Positions 7,924 through 18,248 of a stretch of DNA of 64,000 nucleotides are shown here, in pieces; the first letter of the stretch is position 1, and each line of letters begins with the position of its first letter. Below the pieces are notes generated by a model. The model did no database searches. It had not been told where the DNA came from and was given only the letters and a program-made list of their open reading frames with translations. The stretch lies in contig CAVQRC010000009.1 in NCBI GenBank assembly GCA_963715045.1, positions 186,001 to 250,000 of the forward strand, written 5' to 3'. The DNA comes from CAVQRC01 sp963715045. GTDB taxonomy: Bacteria; Planctomycetota; Planctomycetia; Pirellulales; Lacipirellulaceae. The translations under genes were made by a program, and so were the position numbers.

Positions 7924-8943
7924 GTGCCCACTCGTGTTGCCATCAATGGCTTCGGCCGCATTGGACGCCTCGTGTTTCGTAACCTCATGGAACGCCAGCA
8001 GGATTTCGAGGTCGTCGCGATCAACGATTTGACCGATAACTCCATGCTCGCCAACCTACTCAAGTACGACAGCATTCATGGTCGTTTCGGCAAGCCTGTC
8101 GAATACGACGACAAGTACATTACTGCCGATGGGAAGAAAGTTCTCGCCCTGGCGGAGCGTAATCCGGCCGAGCTGCCTTGGGGCGATCACGGCGTGGATG
8201 TTGTTGTGGAGAGCACCGGCGTGTTCACAGGACGCGAGGCTGGCGGAAAAGCCGGTTACGATACCCATCTTAAGGCCGGAGCCAAACGCGTCGTGCTGAG
8301 TGCACCCGCGAAGGATGCCCCAGATTTGACCTGTGTCCTGGGGGTGAACGACGACCAACTCACCGCCGACATGAAGTGCATCTCCAACGCCAGTTGCACG
8401 ACCAACTGTCTCGCACCGGTTGCCAAAGTCCTGAATGATTCGTTTGGAATCGAGAAGGGGCTGATGACCACCGTTCATGCATATACCAATGATCAGAACG
8501 TTCAAGATCAGCCCCATAAAGACCCCTATCGGGCACGTGCTGCCGCACAGAACATCATTCCGACTTCCACCGGGGCGGCCAAAGCGGTAGGGCTCGTAAT
8601 CCCGGAGCTCAACGGAAAGCTGACCGGAATCGCGTTGCGGGTCCCCGTTTCTACCGGAAGCGTCGTCGACCTCACGACTCAGATGAGCCGCGATGTCACG
8701 ACGGATGAAGTGAACGCCGCAATCAAGAGTGCTGCCGAAGGGAAGCTCAAAGGGATTCTGAAGTATACCGAGGATCCGCTGGTATCTACCGATATCATTG
8801 GAGATCCCCACAGTTCAGTTTTCGCCGCGGACTTCACCCAGGTCATTGCCGGCAACATGCTCAAGGTCGTCAGTTGGTACGACAATGAGTGGGGTTACAG
8901 TTGCCGAACAGTCGATCTGATTGCCAGATTGGCTGAGTTCTAG
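7924..8943 (+). CDS. gap: Type I glyceraldehyde-3-phosphate dehydrogenase
   Basis: The 339-residue product is a complete GAPDH. It has the N-terminal NAD-binding INGFGRIGRLVFRN, the catalytic SNASCTTNC with the active Cys near residue 156, and the C-terminal SWYDNEWGYSCR. It catalyses the reversible oxidative phosphorylation of glyceraldehyde 3-phosphate in the cytoplasm. The start is a GTG with a strong AGGAGGG site 8-14 bases upstream. The gene is monocistronic: hairpins precede its promoter and the next gene is convergent. Confidence 0.97.
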   Translation: MPTRVAINGFGRIGRLVFRNLMERQQDFEVVAINDLTDNSMLANLLKYDSIHGRFGKPVEYDDKYITADGKKVLALAERNPAELPWGDHGVDVVVESTGVFTGREAGGKAGYDTHLKAGAKRVVLSAPAKDAPDLTCVLGVNDDQLTADMKCISNASCTTNCLAPVAKVLNDSFGIEKGLMTTVHAYTNDQNVQDQPHKDPYRARAAAQNIIPTSTGAAKAVGLVIPELNGKLTGIALRVPVSTGSVVDLTTQMSRDVTTDEVNAAIKSAAEGKLKGILKYTEDPLVSTDIIGDPHSSVFAADFTQVIAGNMLKVVSWYDNEWGYSCRTVDLIARLAEF

Positions 8944-8953
8944 GCAGCCATGA

Positions 8954-10310
8954 TCACCGTTCGGGGAGCCATCTTGGCGGAGGTTGCCGACGCTCCGCTG
9001 GGAACGCCCCCTCGTCGTCGCCGGGGCTTGGGTGATCGTGTCCAGCTGCGGTGTCGGGAGGCAGGCTCGCGCCCTGACGAAGTTCAAGACTTTGCGGTGT
9101 TTCGCCTGGTGGGATGGGATTCGGACGCGACGGTCCCCAGGCGACCCGAGGCGGCTCCGACCCGATTTCCGTATCACCCAGGCCCGGGCCACGATCACCG
9201 CCGGGGCTCTCGCCTGCGTCTTCCGCAGTCCACGGCGGGGCCTGCGCCGTGTTGTCGAATGCCGGAGCGGTCGTCGCTGGAGAGGTTGGCGTGCTTGTGT
9301 TCAGCTCTCCAACTTCCCGGGGAGGGGCCGTTTGGATGGCTCCGCTGGCGTCGGCCGCAGCTCCGCGATTGCTGAGAACGCCATTCAAGACGTCGTCGTC
9401 GACACTGAAATCGGTCCAGGTTTTGAACACCTTACCGCTTTTGGTTGCCATCCGAGACCAGAGCTGAAACGTACCCGGCGACGTGTCGGCAGGCCAGTCA
9501 AGATCTACTTGAACGCCCTTGACCTAACGAGGAACGCGTCCACAAACGCTTCGCTTCAGCGGCTGTGATGTCCCACCGTTCAATCGTCTGCATTTCCGAG
9601 TCCTGGAGGACGATGGAAAGGTCGCCTGCCGTTCGGACAATGGCACCGTTGCCGTCACGAGGCTCAACAAGGAGACGGATTTTCGGCTGGGCGAGATCGG
9701 TGCGGGGGAGCACGAGTCGGCTGGAAACGATGCGATCGATCTGAGCGTCGTCGCCATCCAGACTCGTAGGCTCCGGCAGCGCCTCCGGCGCGACAGGGGC
9801 AAGTTCCCGTTTCAGGGAAGAATCGGAACCAGGCGACTCGGCCGAGGGCTCGACGAACGGCGGATCACCGGGTGGCGATTGAAGCGGTGCCGCGTCGAAA
9901 TCGGCTGAGGGTGTCTTGGCGGGAGGGACAGACTCGCCGTCGTCGTCGAATTCGATGACCGGGGGTGCGATCAGCGAGTCGGGTTGATCCGGCAGGGTGT
10001 CGGTCGCGGGACGTCTGACGCGGCTGGGTTTTGGTGCCGGGTCCTCGAGCCGACTGCGTAACGTCGCATTCTCCTGACGGTACACTTCGAGCATGGAGTG
10101 ACAGTCGGCGAGATGATCTTCCAACGCGTAGATCTCGTCCTCATGGCTGCGCAGCTCGCGTTCCAGAATCGCTTTATTGAATTCGGCATTCGTACGGCAG
10201 CCCGGTGCGCACAGGAAGCCAGCAGCAGCCAAGAACAGGACGCCCCGTTGAACGCCGTGCGCTATTGACTGAGACGACTGGAAGCTGCGGCGGTCAAGCC
10301 ACGCGTTCAT
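8954..10310 (-). pseudogene. Lipoprotein-like coiled-coil protein, frameshifted
   Basis: The first 270 codons (10310 to 9498) encode a hydrophobic N-terminus ending in a lipobox-like FLCAPGC, a coiled coil (roughly residues 48-88: ELRSHEDEIYALEDHLADCH) and a Pro/Asp-rich linker followed by a compact domain (KIRLLVEPRDGNG...WDITAAEAKRL). A stop at 9498 interrupts it. The next frame continues coherently (VQVDLDWPADTSPGTFQLW) to a stop at 8954, giving about 450 residues in all. The join is in GGGC at about 9514-9518 and fits one extra base. It probably sits on the periplasmic face of a membrane; the family is not recognised. It is convergent with gap. Confidence 0.7.
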
Positions 10311-10406
10311 CCTTGCCTCGCGTGCCTGAAGGTAATTGAGTAAAGCTGGCCTTAGCCAGGGTGGAACCGCATTAACCGAGCTGGTCTTTGCCGTTCGACA
10401 CAGAGC

Positions 10407-11006
10407 TCATTCCGTGGTCTGTGGTTTCATATGGGCGACGACGTGATCGATGACGTGGTACTCGAGTGCCTCGTCGGCAGACATGAAGTGATCGCGATCG
10501 GTGTCCTTTTCGATCCGATCAAGTGACTGACCGGTGTGCTTCAAAAGGATATTGTTCAGTCGATCCTTGGTCTTCTTGTACTCCCGGGCGTGAATCACGA
10601 TGTCTTCGGCAGTTCCCTCCATGCCGGCGGATGGCTGATGGATCATGATTCGTGCGTTGGGGAGCGCGTTTCGCTTGCCGGCTGCCCCGGCAGCCAGCAG
10701 GATCGCTCCCATCGAAGCACATTGGCCGATGCAATAGGTCGCCACATCGCAGGTCACGAACTGCATCGTGTCATAGATCGCGAGTCCCGCGGACACGCTT
10801 CCACCGGGCGAATTGATGTACAGGCTGATGTCCGCCTTCGGATCATCCGATTGCAGAAACAGCAGCTGAGCCACGATATTGTTGGCAACTTCATCGTTAA
10901 CGCCGCTGCCGAGGATCACGATTCGATCCTTCAGCAGGCGACTGTAGATGTCCATCGCCCGCTCTTCGCGGCCGCTTTTCTCGATGACGTAGGGTATCAA
11001 AGGCAT
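10407..11006 (-). CDS. clpP: ATP-dependent Clp protease proteolytic subunit (second of a pair)
   Basis: The 199-residue product is a full ClpP. The catalytic Ser is near residue 98 (CIGQCASMGAILL), His near 123 (ARIMIHQPSAG), with the Asp in the later helix region. ClpP forms a tetradecameric serine protease chamber fed by ClpX or ClpA/C. It lies 39 bp downstream of a second clpP on the same strand, with tig further upstream. Paired unequal ClpP subunits, as in cyanobacteria and some actinobacteria, can form mixed rings; here that is inferred from adjacency. Confidence 0.95.
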   Translation of the reverse strand: MPLIPYVIEKSGREERAMDIYSRLLKDRIVILGSGVNDEVANNIVAQLLFLQSDDPKADISLYINSPGGSVSAGLAIYDTMQFVTCDVATYCIGQCASMGAILLAAGAAGKRNALPNARIMIHQPSAGMEGTAEDIVIHAREYKKTKDRLNNILLKHTGQSLDRIEKDTDRDHFMSADEALEYHVIDHVVAHMKPQTTE

Positions 11007-11045
11007 GATCGACTCGCGTGTATTTCCGAAACCGGTCGCAGGAGT

Positions 11046-11675
11046 TTACTCGTCGTCACCTTCGCCGTCTGCGCCAGGCGGTTCGGTAAGAATATCGTCG
11101 ACAATGCCAAACTCCTTGGCATCGCTTGAGCTGAGGTAGTGATCGCGATCGCACGCCTGGGCGACGGTTTCGATCGATTGCCCCGTGTGGCGGGCCAATA
11201 TTTCATTCAACTTCTCCCGGGTGCGTTCGATTTCGCGGGCCTGAATCTCGATATCCGAGACCTGTCCGCCAACGCCTCCATGAGGCTGATGAATCATCAC
11301 CTTGGAGTTCGGCAACGCGAATCTCTTGCCCTTCGCGCCGCCGGCCAGCAAAACGGCTCCACCGCTAGCAGCAAGTCCGACACAGTAGGTACTGATCGGG
11401 CACGAAACGACCTGCATGGTGTCGTAAATCGCCAGCGTCGCCGTCACGCTGCCACCTGGGGAATTGATGTAGAAATGCACGTCTTTCCGGCGATTCTCGC
11501 TCTGCAGGTACAGGAGTTTCATCACCAGTTCGTTGGCATTACCGTCGTAGATCTCACCTTGGAGGAAGATGGTCCTCTTCTCGAGAAGTAGATCGCCCAG
11601 CGTCATCTGGCGTTGCCGCTGATAATCGCGATACGCCGCACGAGGATCAAAAGTGGTTTCCGAAAGCTCCGACAT
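11046..11675 (-). CDS. clpP: ATP-dependent Clp protease proteolytic subunit (first of a pair)
   Basis: The start is placed at MSELSETTFDPR (11675) because AGAGGACC lies just upstream; a longer frame to 11756 has no such site. The protein is about 209 residues, with catalytic Ser near 104 (GLAASGGAVLLAGG) and His near 129 (KVMIHQPHGG). It differs from the downstream copy in its N-terminal extension (FDPRAAYRDYQRQRQMTLGD), which would shape the axial pore or partner contacts. It is the leading gene of the clpP pair and follows tig by about 200 bases. Confidence 0.95.
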   Translation of the reverse strand: MSELSETTFDPRAAYRDYQRQRQMTLGDLLLEKRTIFLQGEIYDGNANELVMKLLYLQSENRRKDVHFYINSPGGSVTATLAIYDTMQVVSCPISTYCVGLAASGGAVLLAGGAKGKRFALPNSKVMIHQPHGGVGGQVSDIEIQAREIERTREKLNEILARHTGQSIETVAQACDRDHYLSSSDAKEFGIVDDILTEPPGADGEGDDE

Positions 11676-11879
11676 GGTCTCTGGTCCTCTTGAAAACGGA
11701 CGAATCGTTGGCGGGCGAGGCAGGCGTACGAGTGACTCCACAGACCCTACGCTCACCGACGCCGACAGCCAAGGGGGCGGCGGAGTCGCTGCCCGCGGGT
11801 TCAGGAAGGCTTCCGTTGCTTAGCGGTCATCGCGACTTAAGGGGACGGTGGTCGGAGGAAGTTGCTGTCGACTTGTCAG

Positions 11880-13382
11880 CTACTCGACCGGGGGCTCTGC
11901 GTCAATGCCGCTTTCCGTCTCCGGCTCCGCGGACTTTTCAGTCAAGTCCGGGATTTCACTCGCCAGGCCGCCTCCGATCACGATCGCGGTCGCCTCGACT
12001 CCGGGCTCGTCGAGTTCAAACGACACATCGACGAACGTTGCCGAACTCTCTACGAGCTGGAGGACTTTATTCTCCACAATTTGATTTCGGAGGACGTCCA
12101 TCAAGCCGCGCTTCTCCAAATGGGCACGCACCCGGCGAGGGCTCTCGCCGCTGCCAGCGGCGAGCAGGCTGATCTCGCGATCGTACTCTCCCTCATCGAC
12201 ATCAAGGTCCTCTTCCTCGCTGATCCGTTCCAGAATGAAGTGTTCTTTGAGAGCCGTAGCCGTGGCGGCCATACTGTTCTGCCGCAGCTCATTCTCCCGG
12301 GTTCGAATCTGCTCCTCGCCGAATCCGGATCTCCTCAGCTCCATGACGGCCCGCTCCAGTTCCCGCACGCTCTGACGTTTGAGCATGCCCGGTGGCAGAT
12401 CCCAGTCGGCCGATTCCGTCAACTTGGCCGTGATTTGCTGCCGTGTCCGCCGCTGCTTTTCGTAGTCCAGCTGTCTTTGCAGATCATGGCGAACCGCATC
12501 TCGCAACGCCTCTGCCGTCTCGAAATCGCCGATTTCACTCAGAAACGACTCTGTCAACTCCGGGAGCTTGAGCTTCTTGACCTCGAGGATTTCAAATTCG
12601 ACTTCAACTTCTTCGCCACGAAGATCGATGTTGGGTGCGCTGCCCGACAACCGAACCTTTCCGGAAACCCGGTCTCCGGGCTTGGCATCCTCCATCAATG
12701 ACTGAAAATCTTCGAGTTTGCCGTCGCGAAAGCTCAGTACCGGACGAATCCGCACTACTTCTTCAAGATCTTCGGCGAGCTCTTCACCATTTCGTCGGCT
12801 GCGAATGTTGACGGTCACGAAATCTCCTGCCGCGGCCGGTTCGTCGGAGGGAACCAACCTGCCATAGCGGCCGAGCATCTCCTCGAGTTGGCGATCAATG
12901 TCGCCGTCGCTGAAGTCCCGCACGGGGCGCTCGATGACCAGTCCCTTCCAGTCCGGCAGATCGAATTCGGGGCGAACTTCGATGTCGAACTCGAAGGTCA
13001 TCGGACCTTCTTCGGGAACCTCGACCGCATCCAAATCGAACTCCGGCTCGCCGATCGCCGTGAACTCACCGCTGTCCGAGATCTGACCCAGGCTATCCAT
13101 CAGCAACGAACCCTTGATCCGCTCGTTGACTTCATCACGGAACCGGTGCTCGACCAGTTTTCGCGGCGCACGGCCGGAGCGAAACCCGGGGACCGCCGCG
13201 GAAGGCATCAAGTCGGTGTAGGCTTCGTCGAGATAGCGATCGATATCTTCGCGAGCGATCGTGACCGTCACGTGGCGTTCGCACGCACTTTTTTTGTCGA
13301 CCGCGACCTTGAGGTTCAGCAGTTGCTCGGTTTCGTCCGAGGATTCATCCAATTCATCGGTGGCATCGGCGTCGGTAGCCAT
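11880..13382 (-). CDS. tig: Trigger factor, ribosome-associated chaperone and prolyl isomerase
   Basis: The start is set at MATDADATDELD (13382); an upstream extension to 13520 lacks coding character. The protein is about 500 residues, somewhat longer than usual. The ribosome-docking N-domain contains GFRSGRAPRKLVEHRF, corresponding to the GFRxGKxP signature. The PPIase domain (GDFVTVNIRSRRNGEEL...GDRVSGKV) and the helical C-terminal chaperone arms follow, and an acidic tail ends the protein. It binds nascent chains at the ribosome exit tunnel. The tig-clpP order is widespread in bacteria and supports the call. An unusually acidic N-terminus (DATDELDESSDETEQ) precedes the first domain. Confidence 0.93.
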   Translation of the reverse strand: MATDADATDELDESSDETEQLLNLKVAVDKKSACERHVTVTIAREDIDRYLDEAYTDLMPSAAVPGFRSGRAPRKLVEHRFRDEVNERIKGSLLMDSLGQISDSGEFTAIGEPEFDLDAVEVPEEGPMTFEFDIEVRPEFDLPDWKGLVIERPVRDFSDGDIDRQLEEMLGRYGRLVPSDEPAAAGDFVTVNIRSRRNGEELAEDLEEVVRIRPVLSFRDGKLEDFQSLMEDAKPGDRVSGKVRLSGSAPNIDLRGEEVEVEFEILEVKKLKLPELTESFLSEIGDFETAEALRDAVRHDLQRQLDYEKQRRTRQQITAKLTESADWDLPPGMLKRQSVRELERAVMELRRSGFGEEQIRTRENELRQNSMAATATALKEHFILERISEEEDLDVDEGEYDREISLLAAGSGESPRRVRAHLEKRGLMDVLRNQIVENKVLQLVESSATFVDVSFELDEPGVEATAIVIGGGLASEIPDLTEKSAEPETESGIDAEPPVE

Positions 13383-13548
13383 GGGTGGAGACTCCCGCCC
13401 TGGGGAGGCACTTAGGGGATAAATGGGGGGGAGAGCCTGATGAGAAGCAGTCCGATGGGCCGCCGAGGTGGCCCAGGTGCATTGAACTAGCTCGGGCGAT
13501 GAAATCTTCAGCGCCCACACGGATCACGGACTGCAAACTCCTACCAGA

Positions 13549-13620
13549 GCGGGTGATGGGATTCGAACCCACGACAACAACGTTGGCAACGTTGTGCTCT
13601 GCCAACTGAGCTACACCCGC
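13549..13620 (-). tRNA. tRNA-Gly (GCC)
   Basis: On the minus strand the acceptor stem is GCGGGTG / CACCCGC. The D-arm is GCTCAGTTGGCAGAGC, the anticodon stem CAACG / CGTTG with loop TTGCCAA (anticodon GCC), and the T-arm contains GGTTCGAATCC. All four arms close. CCA is not encoded. It lies just upstream of tig, on the same strand. Confidence 0.96.
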
Positions 13621-13900
13621 GTTGACCATCCGACCGGACACGTGTCCATCGGCCGGAACCTCAGGATTATAAGGACATTGGGCGTGCCATCAAGGGCAGT
13701 CCCACGGCCGCGATTGGAGCTTCGCAGTTCCCTTGATTCTCGCCTTGCCGACGCGGACCGGCTTGGTCGGACCGCTGGACCGTCATTGGATGAAGCGCCT
13801 AACATGTTAATGAATGGCCACTTGAGAGCCTTGACCGCCCCCCTGGGCGACGCTTCTGGCAACCAGGGCTACCGTTTTCGCCGCCGATCCGAGATCTCAG

Positions 13901-15934
13901 ATGCGATACGCTCCGAGTTGCGTTCTCCTCTCCGCTCTGCTTCTGTCGCTGGTATTCGCTGCCGGGGCGGCCGCCAATGAACCGGCTGACGACAGCTCTC
14001 CCAGGCCGACGAACCGGCTTGCGAAAGAGACGAGCCCCTATCTGTTGATGCACGCCCACAATCCGGTCGACTGGTATCCGTGGGGCGAAGCGGCCCTCGA
14101 CAAGGCCAAACGCGAGAACAAGCCCATCTTTCTCTCGATTGGTTACTCCAGTTGCTACTGGTGTCACGTCATGGAACGGGAATCCTTCATGGATCCCGAA
14201 ATCGCCAGCTATCTGAACGAAAACTACGTCTGCGTCAAAGTCGATCGCGAAGAACGCCCCGACATCGACGAAATCTACATGACCAGCGTGCAAATGATGA
14301 CCCGTCACGGAGGGTGGCCGTTATCGGTTTTTCTGACCCCGGAAGCCCGCCCCTTCCTGGGCGGAACCTACTTCCCGCCGCGGTCACGGGATCGGCAGGT
14401 TGGATTCCTGGAAGTAATCACCAAAGTCCATCAACTCTGGAAAACGCGACGTCTGGATCTCGAGCAGCGTTCCGAGCAGATTGCCGTCGCGATTCGCGAC
14501 TATCTTCAACGCTCCGAGTCGCCCGACCAGGACCTCAAGATCGAAGCCGCCTGGCCTGACGCGGCCCAGGCCGAGATCCAGAAATCGTTCGACCATCAGT
14601 TTGGCGGATTCGGCTTTAACGCAGCCAACCCGCGGCAGCCTAAGTTCCCGGAAAGTCCCAAATTGGCTTTCCTGCTGACGCGTGCCGAACTGGGGGACAC
14701 GGCAGCAAGGCAGATGGTCGTCAAGACGCTCGACGAAATGGCCCGGGGAGGAATTCATGACCACCTCGGGGGGGGATTCCATCGCTACAGCACGGACCGA
14801 TTCTGGTGGGTCCCCCATTTCGAAAAAATGCTCTACGACAATGGCCAACTGGCCTCGATCTACAGTCGCGCATTTGCCCTCACCGGAAACGAAGCCTACC
14901 GCACGATTGCACGTGACATCGCGGGATTTGTCGCACGTGAAATGACAGCGGACGCCGGCGGATTCTACTCGGCTCTCGATGCCGAGACGCACGCCGAAGA
15001 AGGGCGGTTTTACGCCTGGAGCGACGCCCAGCTAACCGCTCCGCTTTCCCCCGCCGACTACGAAACGGTCGCACAGGTCTACGTGTGGCACGCGGACGAA
15101 TTGCGTCAGACGCTGCCGCCAGCTGTCCAAGCGTCGTTCAACCAGTTCTTTCCGACAGGCCACGAGCCGATTTTCGAGGTCGGCCACGTTCTGATGCTAG
15201 GGCGACCGCTCGACGAGATCGCCACGGCCAACGGGACTTCACCGCACCAACTGGGGGAAACGCTCGGCCAAATCAGGGCCAGGTTACTTGCTGCCCGGTC
15301 CGAACGTGAGCGGCCGCTCACCGATACAAAGATTCTCACCGCCTGGAACGGGTTGATGATCCGCGGCCTGGCCGACATCGGTCGCCTGTGCGATGATTCT
15401 ACAGCGACGATGGCGGCCGCCAGCGCGGCTGATTTCGTGCTCGCCAACCTCCGACGGCCGGACGGAAGATTGATGCGGACCTACGCCCAGGGCGCGGCCA
15501 AACTCAACGGGTACCTCGACGACTACGCATTCTTCGTCGACGGATTGATTGCCCTGCACGAGGCGACCGGCGAGCAGCGGTGGCTGTCCGCCGCACGTGA
15601 ACTTACCAGGCTTCAAGTCGAGTTGTTCTGGGACGATCAGGATGGGGGCTTCTATTTCACGTCGCATGACCATGAAGCCTTGATTGCTCGCGCAAAGGAT
15701 CCCTCCGATATGGCGATCCCCTCCGGCAACTCCGTAACGGTTCAGAACCTGCTTTATCTGGCCGCCGCGGAGGACGAGCCGGGCTACGTGTCGCGGGCCG
15801 TGGAGACGATGCAGGCGTTGCTGCCCAGCATGAGAAAGTTTCCCGGTTCGATGGCGACGTTGGCCGCGGCGATGGCCGAATACCTGCGGTCCCCGGCAGC
15901 CCCCGAGCCAGGATCCGGGAACAAGGAGGAGTAA
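13901..15934 (+). CDS. DUF255 thioredoxin-fold protein (YyaL/SPATA20 type)
   Basis: The 677-residue protein begins with a signal peptide (LLSALLLSLVFAAGAAA, cleaved near residue 26). It then has the family hallmark NRLAKETSPYLLMHAHNPVD and a thioredoxin-fold domain with the SSCYWCHVM motif near residue 85. The C-terminal two-thirds is an alpha/alpha-barrel region like those of N-acylglucosamine epimerases (GGGFHRYSTD, ILTAWNGLMI). Family members are poorly characterised and often annotated as thioredoxin-domain proteins; export is predicted here. The length is typical. A downstream ASCH gene on the same strand may be co-transcribed. Confidence 0.93.
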   Translation: MRYAPSCVLLSALLLSLVFAAGAAANEPADDSSPRPTNRLAKETSPYLLMHAHNPVDWYPWGEAALDKAKRENKPIFLSIGYSSCYWCHVMERESFMDPEIASYLNENYVCVKVDREERPDIDEIYMTSVQMMTRHGGWPLSVFLTPEARPFLGGTYFPPRSRDRQVGFLEVITKVHQLWKTRRLDLEQRSEQIAVAIRDYLQRSESPDQDLKIEAAWPDAAQAEIQKSFDHQFGGFGFNAANPRQPKFPESPKLAFLLTRAELGDTAARQMVVKTLDEMARGGIHDHLGGGFHRYSTDRFWWVPHFEKMLYDNGQLASIYSRAFALTGNEAYRTIARDIAGFVAREMTADAGGFYSALDAETHAEEGRFYAWSDAQLTAPLSPADYETVAQVYVWHADELRQTLPPAVQASFNQFFPTGHEPIFEVGHVLMLGRPLDEIATANGTSPHQLGETLGQIRARLLAARSERERPLTDTKILTAWNGLMIRGLADIGRLCDDSTATMAAASAADFVLANLRRPDGRLMRTYAQGAAKLNGYLDDYAFFVDGLIALHEATGEQRWLSAARELTRLQVELFWDDQDGGFYFTSHDHEALIARAKDPSDMAIPSGNSVTVQNLLYLAAAEDEPGYVSRAVETMQALLPSMRKFPGSMATLAAAMAEYLRSPAAPEPGSGNKEE

Positions 15935-15982
15935 CGTTCGCCTCGATTGGGCGATCCAGATCCTGCCGCGGAGGTCGCACGG

Positions 15983-16297
15983 GTGTTGTTATTCAAGAAG
16001 AAATTCCTTGACGCGATCCGCCGCGGTGAGAAGACCCAGACGGTACGGGTCTGGGAGCACCGCCGGATGCGGACCGGGCAGCGGAGCTACATTCCGGGCA
16101 TTGGCGCGATTCAGATCGATCTTGTGGAAGCGGTCGAGGTCGCCGATCTGACCGATGCCGACGCCCAGCCGGATGGTTTCGCGACGGCTGCCGAGATGCG
16201 GGCGGAACTCAAATCGATCTACGGCGACAAACTCCACCGCTACCAGGCATACCGGATTCTATTTCGTCCGTACGAAGAACAGGATTGCCGCAGCTAA
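15983..16297 (+). CDS. ASCH domain protein
   Basis: The start is set at the GTG at 15983 because GGAGG lies 8 bases upstream; a TTG at 15947 in the same frame has no such site. The roughly 104-residue protein matches the compact ASCH/PUA-like fold: LLFKKKFLDAIRRGEKTQTV at the start, a central VADLTDADAQPDGF turn and a closing strand. ASCH proteins are thought to bind RNA or modified nucleosides. The last 39 bases overlap, in convergent orientation, the 3' end of the subtilase gene. Confidence 0.78.
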   Translation: MLLFKKKFLDAIRRGEKTQTVRVWEHRRMRTGQRSYIPGIGAIQIDLVEAVEVADLTDADAQPDGFATAAEMRAELKSIYGDKLHRYQAYRILFRPYEEQDCRS

Positions 16298-18013
16298 GAC
16301 GAAAAGACCCGCGGAGGTCGGCTCCGGAATTGCGGTCGGGCCGATGCTGCGACCGGCTGCCGCACCGAAATTCGCCTGCCACGCGAGGAAGTCGCTGCCG
16401 TCCACATCGCCGTCTTCGTCGGCGTCACCGTCGACCAGCGTGGCACCCGAAGTGATCCCGAATCCCGCCTGCCAGATGAGAAAATCCTCGCCATCGACGC
16501 CGCCGTCGAGATTGAAATCGGCCGTCAGAAAAGGATTCGAATTGGAAGCGAACCAGGCGATCGAGAAGGTCTCCGTGACATCATCCTGGGAACTGATGCC
16601 GCGGACGCGAATCGTGTACTCACCGTCCATCGGAGCGACAAGTTGCAGGTGTTCGAGGTTGCCTGCGCTGCTTGTCGACTCCGCAATCTTGGTTCCGCCT
16701 AACAAAATCTCCAAATCAAGATTGCTGACTTCGCGATTCAGGGTCGAGAAAAAATCGCCTGAGTCTGTCTGCCCATTTCCGTTGCTGTCGAATCGTACGA
16801 CATGTCGCAGCCAGCTCAGCGTCGTCGTCAGCACGTCACCCGCGGTGATTGGTTCGCTGATCACATAATCGATCGCTTCACCGACATCGACGTCGTTCAA
16901 ATCCCAACCAATCCCGAGGACGTCGCCTGGTGACTGCTCACCGGCTAGATACTGCTTGCTCAGCGCCAGCCCGTCGATCTGGCCCGCTCCCGAGGAAATA
17001 TCCAGTGGCAGAGTGGTGGTGAACACGTCCTCGTTGATTTGCGCGTCGGCAGGAGTCCACGCTCCGCCACCTTTGCTCAATACTCCATGATCGGCGCTAT
17101 TCATCAGCGTGGTCTTTACGACCAGCGGGCTGGTATCGAGTCCCCGCGACCGGCCCGCTTCGATCTGCTGGGCCATCATCCCCGCCACATGCGGCGTGGC
17201 AAAACTGCAACCACTCCGTCCGGTGTCAAATAGCGGCTGGCCAACCCCTTCCCAGTCGTCGTTGGCGAGCGTCAGTGCAGTTCCCGGTGCAACGAGGTCG
17301 GGCTTCATCCGTCCGTCGGAAGTAAACGCGGTCGCGCTGTCGCTGTGAACCTGATCAAAATTGCTATCGGTTCGACCGACGGTCACACCGTTGTAGGCGC
17401 TGCCGGGCGACCGGACGAGCGGCGAACCGTTTCCCGTGCTGATATTTCCCGCACACACGGCCGTGTGGACTCCCTGGCCGGCGGCCCAGTCGATCATCAG
17501 GTCCAGCGACTGAGTCCCGCTGCTGTTGGGCGCGGAGAAGTTGAGCGACAAATTAATGACGTCAGCGCCGTTATCGATCGCAAAACCGTACCCATTCTGG
17601 ACCCAGCTCCCCGAGTTAAAGCCGTTGGTGCTGTTCAGCACTCTGCCGTTGACGAATCGGGCATCGGTGGCCATTCCGGCATATCGGTCGTCCCGCCCCA
17701 GGGCCGCGCTCGCCACCCAGGTTCCGTGCCCCACGACGTCGTCCCCCGTGTTGGCAGGTTCCGTAGGTACGAAATTGGCTTCCGCGACCAGCCGCGAGTT
17801 GCCCTGCGAGTCGTTGCCGGCGAAGGCCGGATGGGTGTCGTCGACGCCGCTATCGACGATGCCAATGATAACGCCGGTGCCGTCTCCGAGGAGTTGACGG
17901 GACACGTCGCCGTAGACGCCGGGGACGCTGTCGTCGAGGGCGTAGGCGAACTGGGGCAGGGGCCCCGGGGTGAGGAGAAGCAGGAGACTTACTGCCGTGA
18001 GACTTCGGGGCAT
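16259..18013 (-). CDS. Secreted subtilisin-like protease with dockerin-type repeats and PEP-CTERM tail
   Basis: This 584-residue precursor has a signal peptide (residues 1-25), then an S8 catalytic domain with Asp in IVDSGVDDTHP (about 54), His in VVGHGTWVAS (about 96) and Ser in GCSFATPHVAGMMA (about 267). A beta-rich segment follows, then two calcium-type dockerin-like loops (DFNLDGGVDGEDFLIWQ and DADEDGDVDGSDFLAWQ) and finally a PEP-CTERM tail (IPEPTSAGLFVLAAAILFF). No inhibitory propeptide is obvious, as the catalytic domain starts soon after the signal peptide. The same DGxDFLxWQ loop type ends the large protein at 25304-28351. Confidence 0.93.
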   Translation of the reverse strand: MPRSLTAVSLLLLLTPGPLPQFAYALDDSVPGVYGDVSRQLLGDGTGVIIGIVDSGVDDTHPAFAGNDSQGNSRLVAEANFVPTEPANTGDDVVGHGTWVASAALGRDDRYAGMATDARFVNGRVLNSTNGFNSGSWVQNGYGFAIDNGADVINLSLNFSAPNSSGTQSLDLMIDWAAGQGVHTAVCAGNISTGNGSPLVRSPGSAYNGVTVGRTDSNFDQVHSDSATAFTSDGRMKPDLVAPGTALTLANDDWEGVGQPLFDTGRSGCSFATPHVAGMMAQQIEAGRSRGLDTSPLVVKTTLMNSADHGVLSKGGGAWTPADAQINEDVFTTTLPLDISSGAGQIDGLALSKQYLAGEQSPGDVLGIGWDLNDVDVGEAIDYVISEPITAGDVLTTTLSWLRHVVRFDSNGNGQTDSGDFFSTLNREVSNLDLEILLGGTKIAESTSSAGNLEHLQLVAPMDGEYTIRVRGISSQDDVTETFSIAWFASNSNPFLTADFNLDGGVDGEDFLIWQAGFGITSGATLVDGDADEDGDVDGSDFLAWQANFGAAAGRSIGPTAIPEPTSAGLFVLAAAILFFVRTK

Positions 18014-18248
18014 GAGCGAGAGCGAGATGAGTGTTGAGCGAGGCCAGAAAAATACCGGAAAACGGCGATTTTCAGTCTACCGGCCGGCTCTCCTTGTCGC
18101 AACGAAAAGGGCCGGCAGCCTTGCGAATCGAAAGGTCGAGACACCAGATCGGCAGCGGGTTGGGCGTCAGTTCCGCGGTCTGCGTCGGCCCACCAGGGAG
18201 ATGCGGCAACGTACCCCCGAGCGGCGTCATCGGTCCGTCGCGGCGAGT

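Noticed and set aside
13695..13725. GTCCCACGGCCG resembling the repeat core
   Set aside because: Only the core matches; the left and right ends of the dispersed repeat are missing, so chance is likely.
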